The notes beneath the pieces were generated by a model. That model made no database searches. It saw nothing but the letters and a program-made list of their open reading frames with translations, and was not told the DNA's origin. Below are positions 36,340-45,236 of a stretch of 64,000 nt of DNA, one piece after another (positions within the stretch are counted from its first letter, which is position 1; every line of letters starts with the position of its first letter). Source of the DNA: Serratia plymuthica NBRC 102599 (GTDB lineage Bacteria > Pseudomonadota > Gammaproteobacteria > Enterobacterales > Enterobacteriaceae); assembly GCF_001590925.1 (NCBI RefSeq), contig NZ_BCTU01000002.1, positions 1-64,000 of the forward strand, in the 5' to 3' direction. The position numbers and the translations under genes were made by a program.

Positions 36340-37392
36340 TTATTTAACGCTGGTTTTACTGAACGCAGCCTGGAATGCCGCAACCAACCCGTCGTTTTGC
36401 GACTGGGTCAACGGCTTCCCTTTCGGATCGATAAATTGCAGGCTGGTACGGTTGTTCAAATCACCGACCTGCAGTTTGTAATCGCCTTCGGTCAGTTCAG
36501 GATCCTTGGCGCCCAACGCATCCCAGTCGCTACCGCTCAGGGATTTGTAGGTCACAGCGACGGTGCCCTGCGGACGGCTGCGGTCACCCACTTTCATCCC
36601 CAGTTTTTCCAACGCCGCAGGCAGGCGATCCCACACTACGGTATAAGGACCGCGCACAACCAACATCGGCAAGCCGGTGTCATCCGCGCCGCTCTGCACG
36701 TCCAGCGCGCCGAAGCGGTTAGCGGTTTGGCTGCTCACCAGGTTGTCCTGCTTGTCCAGGCCTTCAACGATGGTGTTCATCATCATGCCGTTGTAGCGCT
36801 GCACTTCGGAAGGATCGGTAATCTGCTCGGTTTTGCCCTGCTGCTGCAAACCGACGGTTTTCACCACCAGCGCCTGCTGGTAACCCTGCTGCTGCACGCT
36901 GATCTGGTAGCGGCCTTCGTACTGGTTGTCTTCATCCAGACGGTTCCATTTCACCCAGTCGGTAGTCAGTGTCTGACCGGCGTCCTGACGCGAGGCAATC
37001 GCGATATTTTTCGTCTGCAACATGCTGACGACGCGTGACCACAGGTTCTGGTTCTGCGGGCTGTTTTCCAGCAGCAGCGTACCGCTGTCGCCGGCATACT
37101 GCGCGCGTGAACCGCTCAGCAACGCCAACGGCTGCACAGGTGGGCGAATATCCAGTTGCTTGCCAACGCCGCCTTTCTGCGTGGTTGCCGGAACATCATA
37201 ATTCCCGCTCTGCACCGGCAGGATCATACCGGCCGGCGCGTTCAACGGTTTGAGCTCCGACGCGTTGAGATAAGACTCATCGCCGCTGACCTGGCGTTTG
37301 TAACGCTGATCGGTGGTACAGGCGGCCAGCATCATAACCAGCGAAATACCCACGACTTTTGCTACCGTCGACTTTTGCAATGAATAAACCAT
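36340..37392 (-). CDS. bamC: outer-membrane assembly lipoprotein BamC
   Basis: The 350-residue lipoprotein has a lipobox (VMMLAAC, Cys about residue 25) and the conserved unstructured segment after it ([15 protein letters not shown]), which in E. coli wraps BamD. Two helix-grip domains follow. BamC is a subunit of the BAM complex that inserts beta-barrel proteins. ATG at 37392 is preceded by AAGGGAAA and fits the E. coli start; the TTG one codon earlier is not needed. It follows dapA by 16 bp in the same operon, as in E. coli. Confidence 0.96.
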   Translation of the reverse strand: MVYSLQKSTVAKVVGISLVMMLAACTTDQRYKRQVSGDESYLNASELKPLNAPAGMILPVQSGNYDVPATTQKGGVGKQLDIRPPVQPLALLSGSRAQYAGDSGTLLLENSPQNQNLWSRVVSMLQTKNIAIASRQDAGQTLTTDWVKWNRLDEDNQYEGRYQISVQQQGYQQALVVKTVGLQQQGKTEQITDPSEVQRYNGMMMNTIVEGLDKQDNLVSSQTANRFGALDVQSGADDTGLPMLVVRGPYTVVWDRLPAALEKLGMKVGDRSRPQGTVAVTYKSLSGSDWDALGAKDPELTEGDYKLQVGDLNNRTSLQFIDPKGKPLTQSQNDGLVAAFQAAFSKTSVK

Positions 37393-37408
37393 CAAATTTC
37401 CCTTAGAG

Positions 37409-38290
37409 TTACAGCAAACCGGCGCTTTTTAACGCGCGCTCAACGATCGGACGAGCAGCGTCGGTCAACGGCGTCATAGGCAGACGCATCGTATCGGTTG
37501 CCATCAATCCCAATGCCTTACAGGCCCATTTCACCGGAATTGGGTTTGCTTCTACAAACAAATCCTGATGCAACGGCATCAAGCGCTGATTTAGGCGGCG
37601 TGCTTCAGCAAAGTTGCCCTGTGCTGCCAGCGTGCAAAGCTGCGCCATTTCACGCGCCGCCACGTTGGCCGTCACGGAAATCACCCCTTTGCCGCCCAGT
37701 TGCATGAAATCCAGACCGCTGGCGTCATCGCCGCTCAGCAAAATGAAATCTTCATCATCAACCAGCACTTGGATCTGACTTACACGACTTAAGTTCCCTG
37801 TTGCCTCTTTAACGGCAACAATATTCTTAATTTTTGCTAAACGCGCAATCACCGGCGGCAGCATGTCACAACCGGTGCGTGAAGGCACGTTATAGAGGAT
37901 CTGCGGCAGCTCGGTGCTTTCGGCAATCGCCTTGAAGTGCTGGTACAGCCCTTCCTGGGTCGGCTTATTGTAGTAAGGCGTTACCGTCAGGCACCCTACT
38001 ACGCCGGTATTTTCGAAGCTTTTGGTCAGCGAAATGGCTTCGGCGGTGGCGTTGGAGCCCGTACCGGCGATCACCGGAATGCGGCCCGCGGCCAGTTCCA
38101 GCGTCTGCAATACCACCTCAACGTGCTCGTCATGGGCAAGCGTTGCGGACTCGCCGGTCGTCCCTACGGAAACAATGGCCGAGGTCCCACTGGCTACATG
38201 ATAATCAATCAGTTTTTTTAGGCTCGCACGATCGACAGCACCTTTGTCGTCCATCGGCGTAACCAGTGCAACAATACTTCCCGTAAACAT
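37409..38290 (-). CDS. dapA: 4-hydroxy-tetrahydrodipicolinate synthase
   Basis: The 293-residue TIM-barrel aldolase condenses pyruvate with aspartate semialdehyde, the first committed step to diaminopimelate and lysine. Signature segments are [10 protein letters not shown], the Tyr in [10 protein letters not shown], and the Schiff-base Lys in [10 protein letters not shown]. The ATG at 38290 ([13 protein letters not shown]) has GGAGGGG upstream. It is divergent from gcvR and heads the dapA-bamC operon. Confidence 0.98.
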   Translation of the reverse strand: MFTGSIVALVTPMDDKGAVDRASLKKLIDYHVASGTSAIVSVGTTGESATLAHDEHVEVVLQTLELAAGRIPVIAGTGSNATAEAISLTKSFENTGVVGCLTVTPYYNKPTQEGLYQHFKAIAESTELPQILYNVPSRTGCDMLPPVIARLAKIKNIVAVKEATGNLSRVSQIQVLVDDEDFILLSGDDASGLDFMQLGGKGVISVTANVAAREMAQLCTLAAQGNFAEARRLNQRLMPLHQDLFVEANPIPVKWACKALGLMATDTMRLPMTPLTDAARPIVERALKSAGLL

Positions 38291-38436
38291 TGGCCGTCCC
38301 CTCCACAAACAAGTCACTCATGGTACTTTTGCTACCTATCCAAAAGCAAGCAAACAACAGCGTTGTAAGCGCTTGGCAGGCGGTTTTTTTTATGTTTACC
38401 ATGGTAACCCCATTGAGCACGACAGGAAGATCCATT

Positions 38437-39006
38437 TTGCCTAAGCCAGATGAACACTATCTCGTGATTACCGCGCTCGGCGCCGACCGCCCCGGAATCG
38501 TCAATGCCATCACCCGCCACGTCAGCAGCTGCGGGTGCAATATCGAAGATAGCCGTCTGGCCATGCTGGGTGAGGAGTTCACTTTCATCATGCTGCTTTC
38601 CGGCAGTTGGAACGCGATTACCCTGATTGAATCCACTCTGCCGCAAAAAGGCGCGGAGATGGAGCTGCTGATTGTGATGAAACGCACCAATTCGCATGAA
38701 AGGCCGCCGATGCCGGCCACGGTGTGGGTGCAGGTTGAGGTGAAAGACTCGCCGCACATCATTGAACGCTTCACCGATCTGTTCGACTCCAGCCAGATGA
38801 ACATTGCCGAGCTGGTGTCCAGAACCCAACCGGCGGAAGGTCACCTGCCGCCGCAGCTTTACATTCAGATCACCGCGCACAGCCCCGGCAACGCGGATGC
38901 ATCAAATATTGAGCAAGCCTTCCATCACCTATGTACAGAATTGAACGCACAAGGCAGTATTAGCGTTGTTAACTATCCACAGCATGATGAGAAAGATGGA
39001 GAGTAG
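38437..39006 (+). CDS. gcvR: glycine cleavage system repressor GcvR
   Basis: The 189-residue protein holds two ACT domains (HYLVITALGADRPGIVNAI and VEVKDSPHIIERFTDLFD) that bind glycine. GcvR binds GcvA and prevents activation of the gcv operon when glycine is scarce. I propose the TTG at 38437, giving MPKPDEHYLVIT, because AGGA sits nine bases before it and this matches the E. coli N terminus; upstream ATGs at 38392 and 38401 would add unmatched residues. Its TAG overlaps the region just before the bcp start, so the two are coupled. Confidence 0.93.
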   Translation: MPKPDEHYLVITALGADRPGIVNAITRHVSSCGCNIEDSRLAMLGEEFTFIMLLSGSWNAITLIESTLPQKGAEMELLIVMKRTNSHERPPMPATVWVQVEVKDSPHIIERFTDLFDSSQMNIAELVSRTQPAEGHLPPQLYIQITAHSPGNADASNIEQAFHHLCTELNAQGSISVVNYPQHDEKDGE

Positions 39007-39008
39007 TG

Positions 39009-39473
39009 ATGAGCCCATTGAAAGCCGGTGACACAGCGCCGAAATTTAGTTTGCCTGACCAGGACGGTGAGGAAATTAATTTGGCCGACTTCCAGGGACA
39101 GCGAGTGCTTGTTTATTTTTATCCGAAGGCGATGACGCCGGGTTGCACCGTTCAGGCCTGCGGTCTGCGGGATAACATGGATGACTTGAAAAAAGCGGGT
39201 GTCGAAGTGCTGGGCATCAGCACGGATAAACCAGAGAAGCTGTCGCGTTTTGCCGAGAAAGAGTTGTTAAATTTCACGCTGTTATCTGATGAGGATCATC
39301 AGGTGGCGCAGCAGTTCGGCGTTTGGGGTGAAAAAACCTTTATGGGGAAAACCTATGACGGCATTCACCGTATCAGTTTCCTGATTGATACCAAGGGTAA
39401 AGTCGAGAAAGTGTTTGATGATTTCAAAACCACCAATCATCACGACATCGTTCTGAGTTACCTGCAGCAATAA
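39009..39473 (+). CDS. bcp: thioredoxin-dependent thiol peroxidase Bcp
   Basis: The 154-residue peroxiredoxin (PrxQ class) reduces hydroperoxides. The peroxidatic Cys is in PKAMTPGCTVQACGLRD, with the second Cys five residues later (CTVQAC), the PrxQ pattern. ATG at 39009 gives MSPLKAGDTAPKFSLPDQDG, as in E. coli. It starts two bases after the gcvR stop. Confidence 0.97.
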   Translation: MSPLKAGDTAPKFSLPDQDGEEINLADFQGQRVLVYFYPKAMTPGCTVQACGLRDNMDDLKKAGVEVLGISTDKPEKLSRFAEKELLNFTLLSDEDHQVAQQFGVWGEKTFMGKTYDGIHRISFLIDTKGKVEKVFDDFKTTNHHDIVLSYLQQ

Positions 39474-39478
39474 TTCTC

Positions 39479-39507
39479 ACGAAGCGCAGCGGCCTGCTGC
39501 GCTTCGT
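39479..39507. terminator. hairpin between convergent bcp and perM
   Basis: ACGAAGCGCAGC at 39479-39490 and GCTGCGCTTCGT at 39496-39507 form a 12-bp perfect stem around GGCCT. The T content after it is modest (CATTTCC), but the placement between convergent genes supports a shared terminator. Confidence 0.7.
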
Positions 39508-39516
39508 CATTTCCGC

Positions 39517-40587
39517 TTATTCCCGTTCCGTGTCCACCCGCAGTTCGTCCGGCCAGGCATGTATCACCGCCTTCACCAGCGTGGCCAGCGGGATAGCAAA
39601 GAACACGCCCCAAAAGCCCCACAGCCCGCCAAAGATGATCACCGACAGAATAATCACCAGCGGATGCAGATTGACCGCTTCGGAGAACAAAATGGGCACC
39701 AACAGGTTGCCGTCCAGCGCCTGCACCACCAGATAGGCGACGATCAGCGTCCAGAAATCGGCGCCGACGCCCCATTGGAACATCGCCACCACCACCACAG
39801 GAATGGTCACCAACACCGCGCCGATATAAGGGATCAGCACCGAGAAACCGACCAGCACCGCCAGCAGCAGCGAATAGCGCATATCCAAAATAACGAACAC
39901 CAGATAGGTCGCCACGCCGACGATCACCATCTCCAGCACCTTGCCGCGGATATAGTTGGTGATCTGCTGGTTCATCTCGATCCACACCTGCCCCGCCAAC
40001 CCGCGATTGCGCGGCAGTACGCGGCGCACCGCGTTGAGCATTTGCTCTTTGTCCTTCAGCAGGAAGAACATCATCATCGGCACCAGAATCAGGTAAATCG
40101 CCAGCGTCAGCAGCCCGACCAGTGAAGCCAGCGAGAATTTCACCACCGACTCCCCCATGCCCGACAGCCGCCCGCGCAAGTTCTCCGCCATCATATCGAT
40201 GATGCCGGCATCGACCAGCGCCGGATAACGCTTCGGCAGCGTCGCCGCAAAGTTATAGAACTGATTGAGCATCCCCGGCAGATCGGTCATCAGGTTGATG
40301 CCCTGCTGCCAGGCGGTCGGCGCCACCACAAACACCAGCAGCATCGCGATGCCGGCGAACATGATCATCACCAGGCTCGCCGCCCAGTTGCGCGAACAGC
40401 CGATACGCTGCAGCCGCGCGGTCGGCCACTCCAGCAGATACGCCAGCACGATGGCCACCAGCAGCGGCGTCAAAATACCGTGCAGAAAATAGAGAATGAG
40501 GAACCCGGCGACCAGAATCACCAGCAGGGCGATAGCCTGCGGATCGGTGAAGCGACGACGGTACCACTGTAATAACATCTCCAGCAT
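39517..40587 (-). CDS. perM: AI-2E family inner-membrane transporter PerM
   Basis: The 356-residue multi-pass membrane protein belongs to the AI-2E/PerM superfamily. Conserved stretches include QWYRRRFTDPQAIALLVILV, LVPMMMFFLLKDKEQML, ALDGNLLVPILFSEAVNL and GGLWGFWGVFFAIPL. Its transported substrate is not established. The sequence closely follows E. coli PerM. In E. coli perM precedes bepA; here a 15-kb insertion separates them. Confidence 0.94.
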   Translation of the reverse strand: MLEMLLQWYRRRFTDPQAIALLVILVAGFLILYFLHGILTPLLVAIVLAYLLEWPTARLQRIGCSRNWAASLVMIMFAGIAMLLVFVVAPTAWQQGINLMTDLPGMLNQFYNFAATLPKRYPALVDAGIIDMMAENLRGRLSGMGESVVKFSLASLVGLLTLAIYLILVPMMMFFLLKDKEQMLNAVRRVLPRNRGLAGQVWIEMNQQITNYIRGKVLEMVIVGVATYLVFVILDMRYSLLLAVLVGFSVLIPYIGAVLVTIPVVVVAMFQWGVGADFWTLIVAYLVVQALDGNLLVPILFSEAVNLHPLVIILSVIIFGGLWGFWGVFFAIPLATLVKAVIHAWPDELRVDTERE

Positions 40588-41189
40588 CAGAGAGTGCTCC
40601 TAGAGGTTTGACTGGCAGGCATTGCGGTTCCTGGGGTTGGTCTTTTCATGAAATGAATGAGGTACCGGTTGGGCACGCCAACACGCAAAGTACCTGACGA
40701 TCTCGCTGTGCTTCAACACCAAACGGATTGGATTTGCCGCTCCGGAGAACATCCAACTCACAACACGCTCCATAAGAATACCAGAGCCCAGTGCAAGCGT
40801 ATCCTTAAACCGAGACGAATCGCAATCCGTACATCCCGGCAACGCGCAGGGCATTCCGTCGGCAGAAAATACTCTTTATTCTCATTTGGCTTCCGCGTCT
40901 CGGCCATTAAACGAAAACGGGGCGTAAAAACGGCGGGTCACTCAATAACTCTTATTTATCTTAGCAGCACAATCTTAATTATTTTTTGGATGTATTGATT
41001 ATTGAATAAATAAATCAGATAATTTAAACACCGACTCAGAGAGTCTGATCATCATCGCCCTATGTCATACAGTAAACATTCACTTGCCAATGAGAAATCT
41101 CATACATTGTTACATATTATCGGCCATGATAATTATTCATCACTAAAACAATCACAGCCAAAAGTAAGCTACCAGGGAGTAGTAAACCC
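40588..41189. other. 602-bp intergenic region at the left edge of the accessory island
   Basis: The half next to perM has GC content like coding DNA and is open on the minus strand at 40600-40854 (84 codons, cysteine-rich N terminus), but I recognise no family and see no ribosome binding site. The right half becomes AT-rich and presumably holds the bestrophin promoter. It may contain a gene remnant left by the insertion. Confidence 0.5.
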
Positions 41190-42107
41190 ATGATTATTCG
41201 CCCAAACCAACACTGGTTTCTCCGCCTGTTTGACTGGCACGGCTCGGTGTTGTCAAAAATCACCTTCCGCCTGTTTTTAAATATCCTCATGTCTATTGTC
41301 GCCATCATCATTTATCAATGGTATGAACAACTTGGCATACATCTCACCATTGCCCCCTTTAGCCTGTTGGGGATCGCCATCGCTATTTTTCTGGGTTTTC
41401 GCAACAGCGCCAGCTACAGCCGCTTTGTTGAAGCGCGAATGTTATGGGGAACCCTGCTGATAGCGGAGCGCACATTATTGAGACAATTAAAAAACCTGCT
41501 TCCGGAAGATAAAAAAAATCATGAGGAAATTGCAAAATATCTTATTGCGTTTAGCTGGAGTTTGAAGCACCAATTAAGAAACACCGATCCCACGGCTGAC
41601 TTATATCGCATTTTACCGAGAGAGGCTTTCTCGGAGATCATCGCCAGCCCAATGCCCACTAACAGAGTCTTGTTATTATTGGGCGACGAGATTGGCAAAT
41701 TGCGTCTGGCGGGTAAATTAAGCGATGTCACCTATAAAATGCTCGATAATAAACTGGATGAACTCGCACATGTTCTCGGTGGTTGCGAAAGAATAGCCAA
41801 CACGCCGGTGCCTTTCGCCTACACGCTGATCCTGCAACGCACCGTATATTTATTCTGTTCCTTGCTGCCGTTTGCGCTGGTTTCAGATTTGCATTACATG
41901 ACGCCGTTCGTTTCCGTCTTTATTTCCTATACCTTTTTATCCTGGGACTCACTGGCCGAAGAGCTGGAAGACCCCTTTGGTACCAGCGCCAATGATCTGC
42001 CATTGAATGCCATCTGCAATACCATCGAACGTAATCTGATGGAAATGAACAATCAAAAACCTCTGCCTGCCCTGCTCAAACCCGACCGTTATTTCAATCT
42101 GATCTGA
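41190..42107 (+). CDS. bestrophin-family ion channel (YneE-like)
   Basis: The 305-residue membrane protein matches bacterial bestrophins (UPF0187/YneE): IIRPNQHWFLRLFDWHGSVL at the N terminus, transmembrane segments around 25-45 and 60-80, LGFRNSASYSRFVEARMLWG, and the late FVSVFISYTFLSWDSLAEELEDPFG, which holds the acidic ring typical of the family. Bacterial members such as the Klebsiella protein form pentameric cation channels. AGGGAG precedes the ATG. It stands alone on the plus strand, converging with the moa genes. Physiological role unknown. Confidence 0.88.
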   Translation: MIIRPNQHWFLRLFDWHGSVLSKITFRLFLNILMSIVAIIIYQWYEQLGIHLTIAPFSLLGIAIAIFLGFRNSASYSRFVEARMLWGTLLIAERTLLRQLKNLLPEDKKNHEEIAKYLIAFSWSLKHQLRNTDPTADLYRILPREAFSEIIASPMPTNRVLLLLGDEIGKLRLAGKLSDVTYKMLDNKLDELAHVLGGCERIANTPVPFAYTLILQRTVYLFCSLLPFALVSDLHYMTPFVSVFISYTFLSWDSLAEELEDPFGTSANDLPLNAICNTIERNLMEMNNQKPLPALLKPDRYFNLI

Positions 42108-42169
42108 CGCCACTCTTCGGCACGGTATACACCGTGCCGAAGCCTGATGGGAATAACATGTTCAAATAA

Positions 42170-42619
42170 CTACCAGCGTTCAGCTGCCGCGCAATCTTTA
42201 TCCCTTGCGGCAACCCATAGTTCGCCCTGCGGCGTTGATTCTCTTTTCCAGAATGGCGCTTTGGTTTTCAAATAATCCATAATAAATTCTGCGGCAAGAA
42301 AGGCGTCGGCTCTATGAGCGCTACTGACGCCGACCAAAACGATGCCATCGCCTGCCCGCATCTCGCCAATGCGATGAAACACGACCACCCGCCCCAGTGG
42401 CCAACGGAGGCGGGCTTCATCAACAATCTGCGCCAACAACTTTTCGGTCATGCCGGGATAATGTTCCAACGTCAGGGCATTGACATCACAGCCCAGATTA
42501 TTGTTTCGTACTTTGCCGACGAAAGTGACCACGGCGCCCTCGGTCTCTGAGGCCGATAGCCATTGATGTTCCCGCGCGATATCAAAACTCTCGGTATCGA
42601 CGATGATTTTATTTTGCAT
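42170..42619 (-). CDS. moaE: molybdopterin synthase large subunit (second copy)
   Basis: The 149-residue protein matches MoaE: TEGAVVTFVGKVR, LEHYPGMTEK, VVVFHRIGEMRAGDGIVLVGV and the catalytic KTKAPFWKRE. With MoaD it inserts two sulphurs into cyclic pyranopterin monophosphate. It is separated from moaD by one base and ends the three-gene moaA-moaD-moaE set. A complete moaABCDE operon is expected elsewhere in an enterobacterium, so this is probably a second copy; that cannot be checked here. Confidence 0.93.
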   Translation of the reverse strand: MQNKIIVDTESFDIAREHQWLSASETEGAVVTFVGKVRNNNLGCDVNALTLEHYPGMTEKLLAQIVDEARLRWPLGRVVVFHRIGEMRAGDGIVLVGVSSAHRADAFLAAEFIMDYLKTKAPFWKRESTPQGELWVAARDKDCAAAERW

Positions 42620-42620
42620 C

Positions 42621-42866
42621 TCAACCCCCGGTTACCGGCGGATAAAAGGCCACTTCATCACCGGCATTCAAGGGGTGATCGAAAGGCACCAGCGTTTGGT
42701 TTACCGCAGCCAAAAGTTTATCGCCCTCCAGCGCCAGTGCCCAACGGTCGCCTTTTAGCGACAGCGCCTGGCGTAACGTCGCCACCGTGGCGTAGTCGGC
42801 AGGGAGTTGCAGATGGTTGCAACCGATCAGCTCACGTACCTGAGCAAAGAATAAAACGTCAATCAT
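42621..42866 (-). CDS. moaD: molybdopterin synthase sulphur-carrier subunit (second copy)
   Basis: The 81-residue ubiquitin-fold protein ends in the diagnostic Gly-Gly (PPVTGG) that carries the thiocarboxylate. MIDVLFFAQVRELIG, LNAGDEVAFYPPVTGG are typical. It lies 37 bp after moaA and directly before moaE. Confidence 0.93.
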   Translation of the reverse strand: MIDVLFFAQVRELIGCNHLQLPADYATVATLRQALSLKGDRWALALEGDKLLAAVNQTLVPFDHPLNAGDEVAFYPPVTGG

Positions 42867-42903
42867 GATCCCCCCGTGTGGTCATGGTCTTTCTCCAGTA
42901 AAA

Positions 42904-43890
42904 TTACCCCCCGATAAACGACAGGTTTTGCGTGATGCCGGTATTCCCCTGATGCAAGAAATGCGTTTGTTTTTTCTGCAATAAACTGTGCGCAATACGC
43001 TCTTGCAACTCTTGTTGGCTGCTGTCGGCCTGCAACAGGTCACGCAAGCCAATGCCGCCATCACCAAACAGGCAAAGGTGCAACTTCCCCGTTGCGGAGA
43101 CCCGCAGCCGGTTACAGCTGGCGCAGAAATTTTTTTCGTACGGCATTATCAGGCCGATTTCCCCCTGGTAATCCGGGTGGAAAAACACCTGAGCCGGGCC
43201 TGCGCTGCGCTCTCGTTCCCGGCGCTGCCACCCCATGACGACCAGGCGCTCACGGATCACCTCTCCCGAAATATGATGTTGGCGAAACAGGTCTCGTCCT
43301 TCCCCGGTTTCCATCAGTTCGATAAAACGCAGCTGAATCGGGCGGTGCTTAATCCAGTCAAGGAACGTCTGCAGGCTATGATGATTGATCCCGCGCATCA
43401 AAACGGCATTGACCTTGACCTTGTCAAACCCCGCCGTAAAGGCGGCGTCAATGCCGTCCATGACCTGCCTGAACTTGTCCTGGCCGGTTATGGCGTGAAA
43501 CTGGTTGGCGTCCAGGCTATCCACGCTGACGTTAATGGACGTCAGCCCAGCGGCCCGCCAACGTGCCACATCACGCGCCATGCGGTAACCATTGGTGGTC
43601 ATGGCAATATTGCTGATTTCCGGATTTTGTCTGACGGTTTCAATAATCTCGACAAAATCTCTGCGCAGTGAGGGTTCACCGCCGGTCAGACGGACCTTTT
43701 CCGTGCCGCAGGCGGCAAAAGCCCGCGTAACCCGCCGAATTTCATCCAACGTCAGAAAGCTTTTGTTGTTGCCCCCGGTGGGACGATACCCGTCAGGCAA
43801 ACAGTAGCTGCAACGGAAGTTACACACATCCGTAATGGAGAGCCGCAAATAATAGAACTTACGTTCCCAGGGATCGGTAAATGTCGACAT
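42904..43890 (-). CDS. moaA: GTP 3',8-cyclase (second copy)
   Basis: The 328-residue radical SAM enzyme starts molybdenum-cofactor synthesis from GTP. It has the SAM-cluster motif [27 protein letters not shown], the C-terminal second cluster ([21 protein letters not shown]) and the functional Gly-Gly at the very end (LSFIGG). ATG at 43890 ([18 protein letters not shown]) is the E. coli-like start, preceded by GGGAGG. moaB and moaC are missing from this cluster, so MoaC must be supplied from elsewhere. Confidence 0.95.
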   Translation of the reverse strand: MSTFTDPWERKFYYLRLSITDVCNFRCSYCLPDGYRPTGGNNKSFLTLDEIRRVTRAFAACGTEKVRLTGGEPSLRRDFVEIIETVRQNPEISNIAMTTNGYRMARDVARWRAAGLTSINVSVDSLDANQFHAITGQDKFRQVMDGIDAAFTAGFDKVKVNAVLMRGINHHSLQTFLDWIKHRPIQLRFIELMETGEGRDLFRQHHISGEVIRERLVVMGWQRRERERSAGPAQVFFHPDYQGEIGLIMPYEKNFCASCNRLRVSATGKLHLCLFGDGGIGLRDLLQADSSQQELQERIAHSLLQKKQTHFLHQGNTGITQNLSFIGG

Positions 43891-44006
43891 CTGCAATACC
43901 TCCCAAATGAGCAGTAACAAGAAATCATCAGGCACTTATGACTTAAGTGTCAGAGCGGAAAATAATGGCGTTGCTGTTGATTGCCCCGAGGCTGACCGAG
44001 AAGCAA

Positions 44007-44039
44007 AGCCAGGCTATCTGTTAAGCCCATAGCCTGGCT
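44007..44039 (-). terminator. terminator after the cyanide-insensitive oxidase operon
   Basis: AGCCAGGCTAT at 44007-44017 and ATAGCCTGGCT at 44029-44039 form an 11-bp perfect stem, 11 bases past the stop of the small subunit gene. The T-tract on the minus strand is weak (TTTGCTTCT), so some read-through into moaA is possible. Confidence 0.65.
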
Positions 44040-44049
44040 GCTTACTTTT

Positions 44050-44196
44050 TCAGTGAGACTTCATGCCGGCTGCGACCATCAGCAGTTTAAATACCGATGC
44101 CACTACGCCGAGGGCCAGCACGCTGGCGGCCCAAATGGCCATCATCCACATCAAGCGCCGCCAAAGGGCCGGATGGCTGTCTGTCAGAGGTTTCAT
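44050..44196 (-). CDS. small bd-oxidase subunit, DUF2474-like (CydX/CioX type)
   Basis: A 48-residue single-pass membrane protein lies directly after cioB on the same strand. It begins MKPLTDSHPALWRRLMWMM and has one helix (IWAASVLALGVVASVFKLLM). Small DUF2474/CydX-like proteins encoded at the ends of bd-oxidase operons stabilise the haem centres. The ATG at 44196 lies nine bases after AGGAG; the in-frame ATG at 44205 directly abuts it and is less likely. It was easy to miss because of its size. Confidence 0.85.
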   Translation of the reverse strand: MKPLTDSHPALWRRLMWMMAIWAASVLALGVVASVFKLLMVAAGMKSH

Positions 44197-44224
44197 GATA
44201 TTCATCTCCTGGCAAGGTTATCGA

Positions 44225-45235
44225 TCAATGGTAACCTTCGTCCGGTTTGATTTTTCCGCGGAACACGTAATAGCTCCAGCAGGTGTAAGCCAGGATGACC
44301 GGGATAATCAGTAACCCGCCGACCAGCATAAAGCCCTGGCTTTGAGGCGGTGACGCCGCCTGCCAGATGGAGATCGACGGCGGGATGATATTCGGCCAAA
44401 TGCTGATCCCCAGGCCGCTGAAACCCAGGAACATCAAGCCCAGGGTCATCAGGAACGGACCATAGCTGGCCCGGCGGTTATACGCCGCCCGCACGATGCC
44501 CCAGGCAAAGGCCAGAACCAACAGCGGCACCGGCAGGAACAAGAAGATATTCGGCGCGGTGAACCAGCGCGCGGCAATATCTGGGTGCGCTAACGGCGTC
44601 CAGATGCTGATGATGGCAATGGCGGCCAGCAGCACCAGCGTCAGGGGGATTGCCAACTCGGACATCTTGCGGTGCAAGGCCCCTTCCGTTTTCATAATCA
44701 GCCAGGCACAGCCCAATAACGCATAGGCGACCACCAGGCCGAGGCCGCAGAACAGCGGGAACGGCGCCAGCCAGCTCAGCGCCGAACCGCTGTAGACGCG
44801 GCCGGTGACCTCGAAGCCATTCAATATTGCCCCGACGGCAACCCCCTGGCTGAAAGTCGCCAGGATCGAGCCGACAATAAACGCCTTGTCCCAAAACGGA
44901 CGATGCTCCGGCGTGGCCTTGAAGCGGAATTCAAACGCCACGCCACGAAAGATCAGGCCAATCAGCATCGCGGTCAGCGGAATGGACAACGCATCGGTGA
45001 TAACGGCATAGGCCAGCGGGAAAGCGCCATACAGAGCCGCACCGCCCAACACCAGCCAGGTTTCGTTGCCGTCCCAGACCGGCGCCACGGTGTTGACCAT
45101 CATGTCGCGCTCGGTGGCATCCTTATTGAACGGAAACAGGATACCAATCCCGAGATCGAAACCATCCATCACGATATACATCAAGGTGGCAAATACGATG
45201 ATGGTGAACCAAATAATTGAAAGATCGATGCCCAT
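44225..45235 (-). CDS. cioB: cyanide-insensitive-type bd oxidase subunit II
   Basis: The 336-residue multi-pass protein matches CydB/CioB: YIVMDGFDLGIGILFPF, VNTVAPVWDGNETWLVLGG, FRGVAFEFRFKA. The length (336) fits the cyanide-insensitive oxidase branch rather than CydB of E. coli (379). It is one base after cioA and followed by the small subunit gene. It supports the quinol oxidase in the inner membrane. Confidence 0.9.
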   Translation of the reverse strand: MGIDLSIIWFTIIVFATLMYIVMDGFDLGIGILFPFNKDATERDMMVNTVAPVWDGNETWLVLGGAALYGAFPLAYAVITDALSIPLTAMLIGLIFRGVAFEFRFKATPEHRPFWDKAFIVGSILATFSQGVAVGAILNGFEVTGRVYSGSALSWLAPFPLFCGLGLVVAYALLGCAWLIMKTEGALHRKMSELAIPLTLVLLAAIAIISIWTPLAHPDIAARWFTAPNIFLFLPVPLLVLAFAWGIVRAAYNRRASYGPFLMTLGLMFLGFSGLGISIWPNIIPPSISIWQAASPPQSQGFMLVGGLLIIPVILAYTCWSYYVFRGKIKPDEGYH

Positions 45236-45236
45236 G

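Noticed and set aside
40600..40854. 84-codon minus-strand frame next to perM, considered as a transposase or other gene remnant
   Set aside because: No motif could be matched; kept only as an unexplained intergenic region.
43891..44049. moaA leader considered as a Moco riboswitch
   Set aside because: The only strong hairpin here is better explained as the oxidase operon terminator; the known motif layout could not be recognised.
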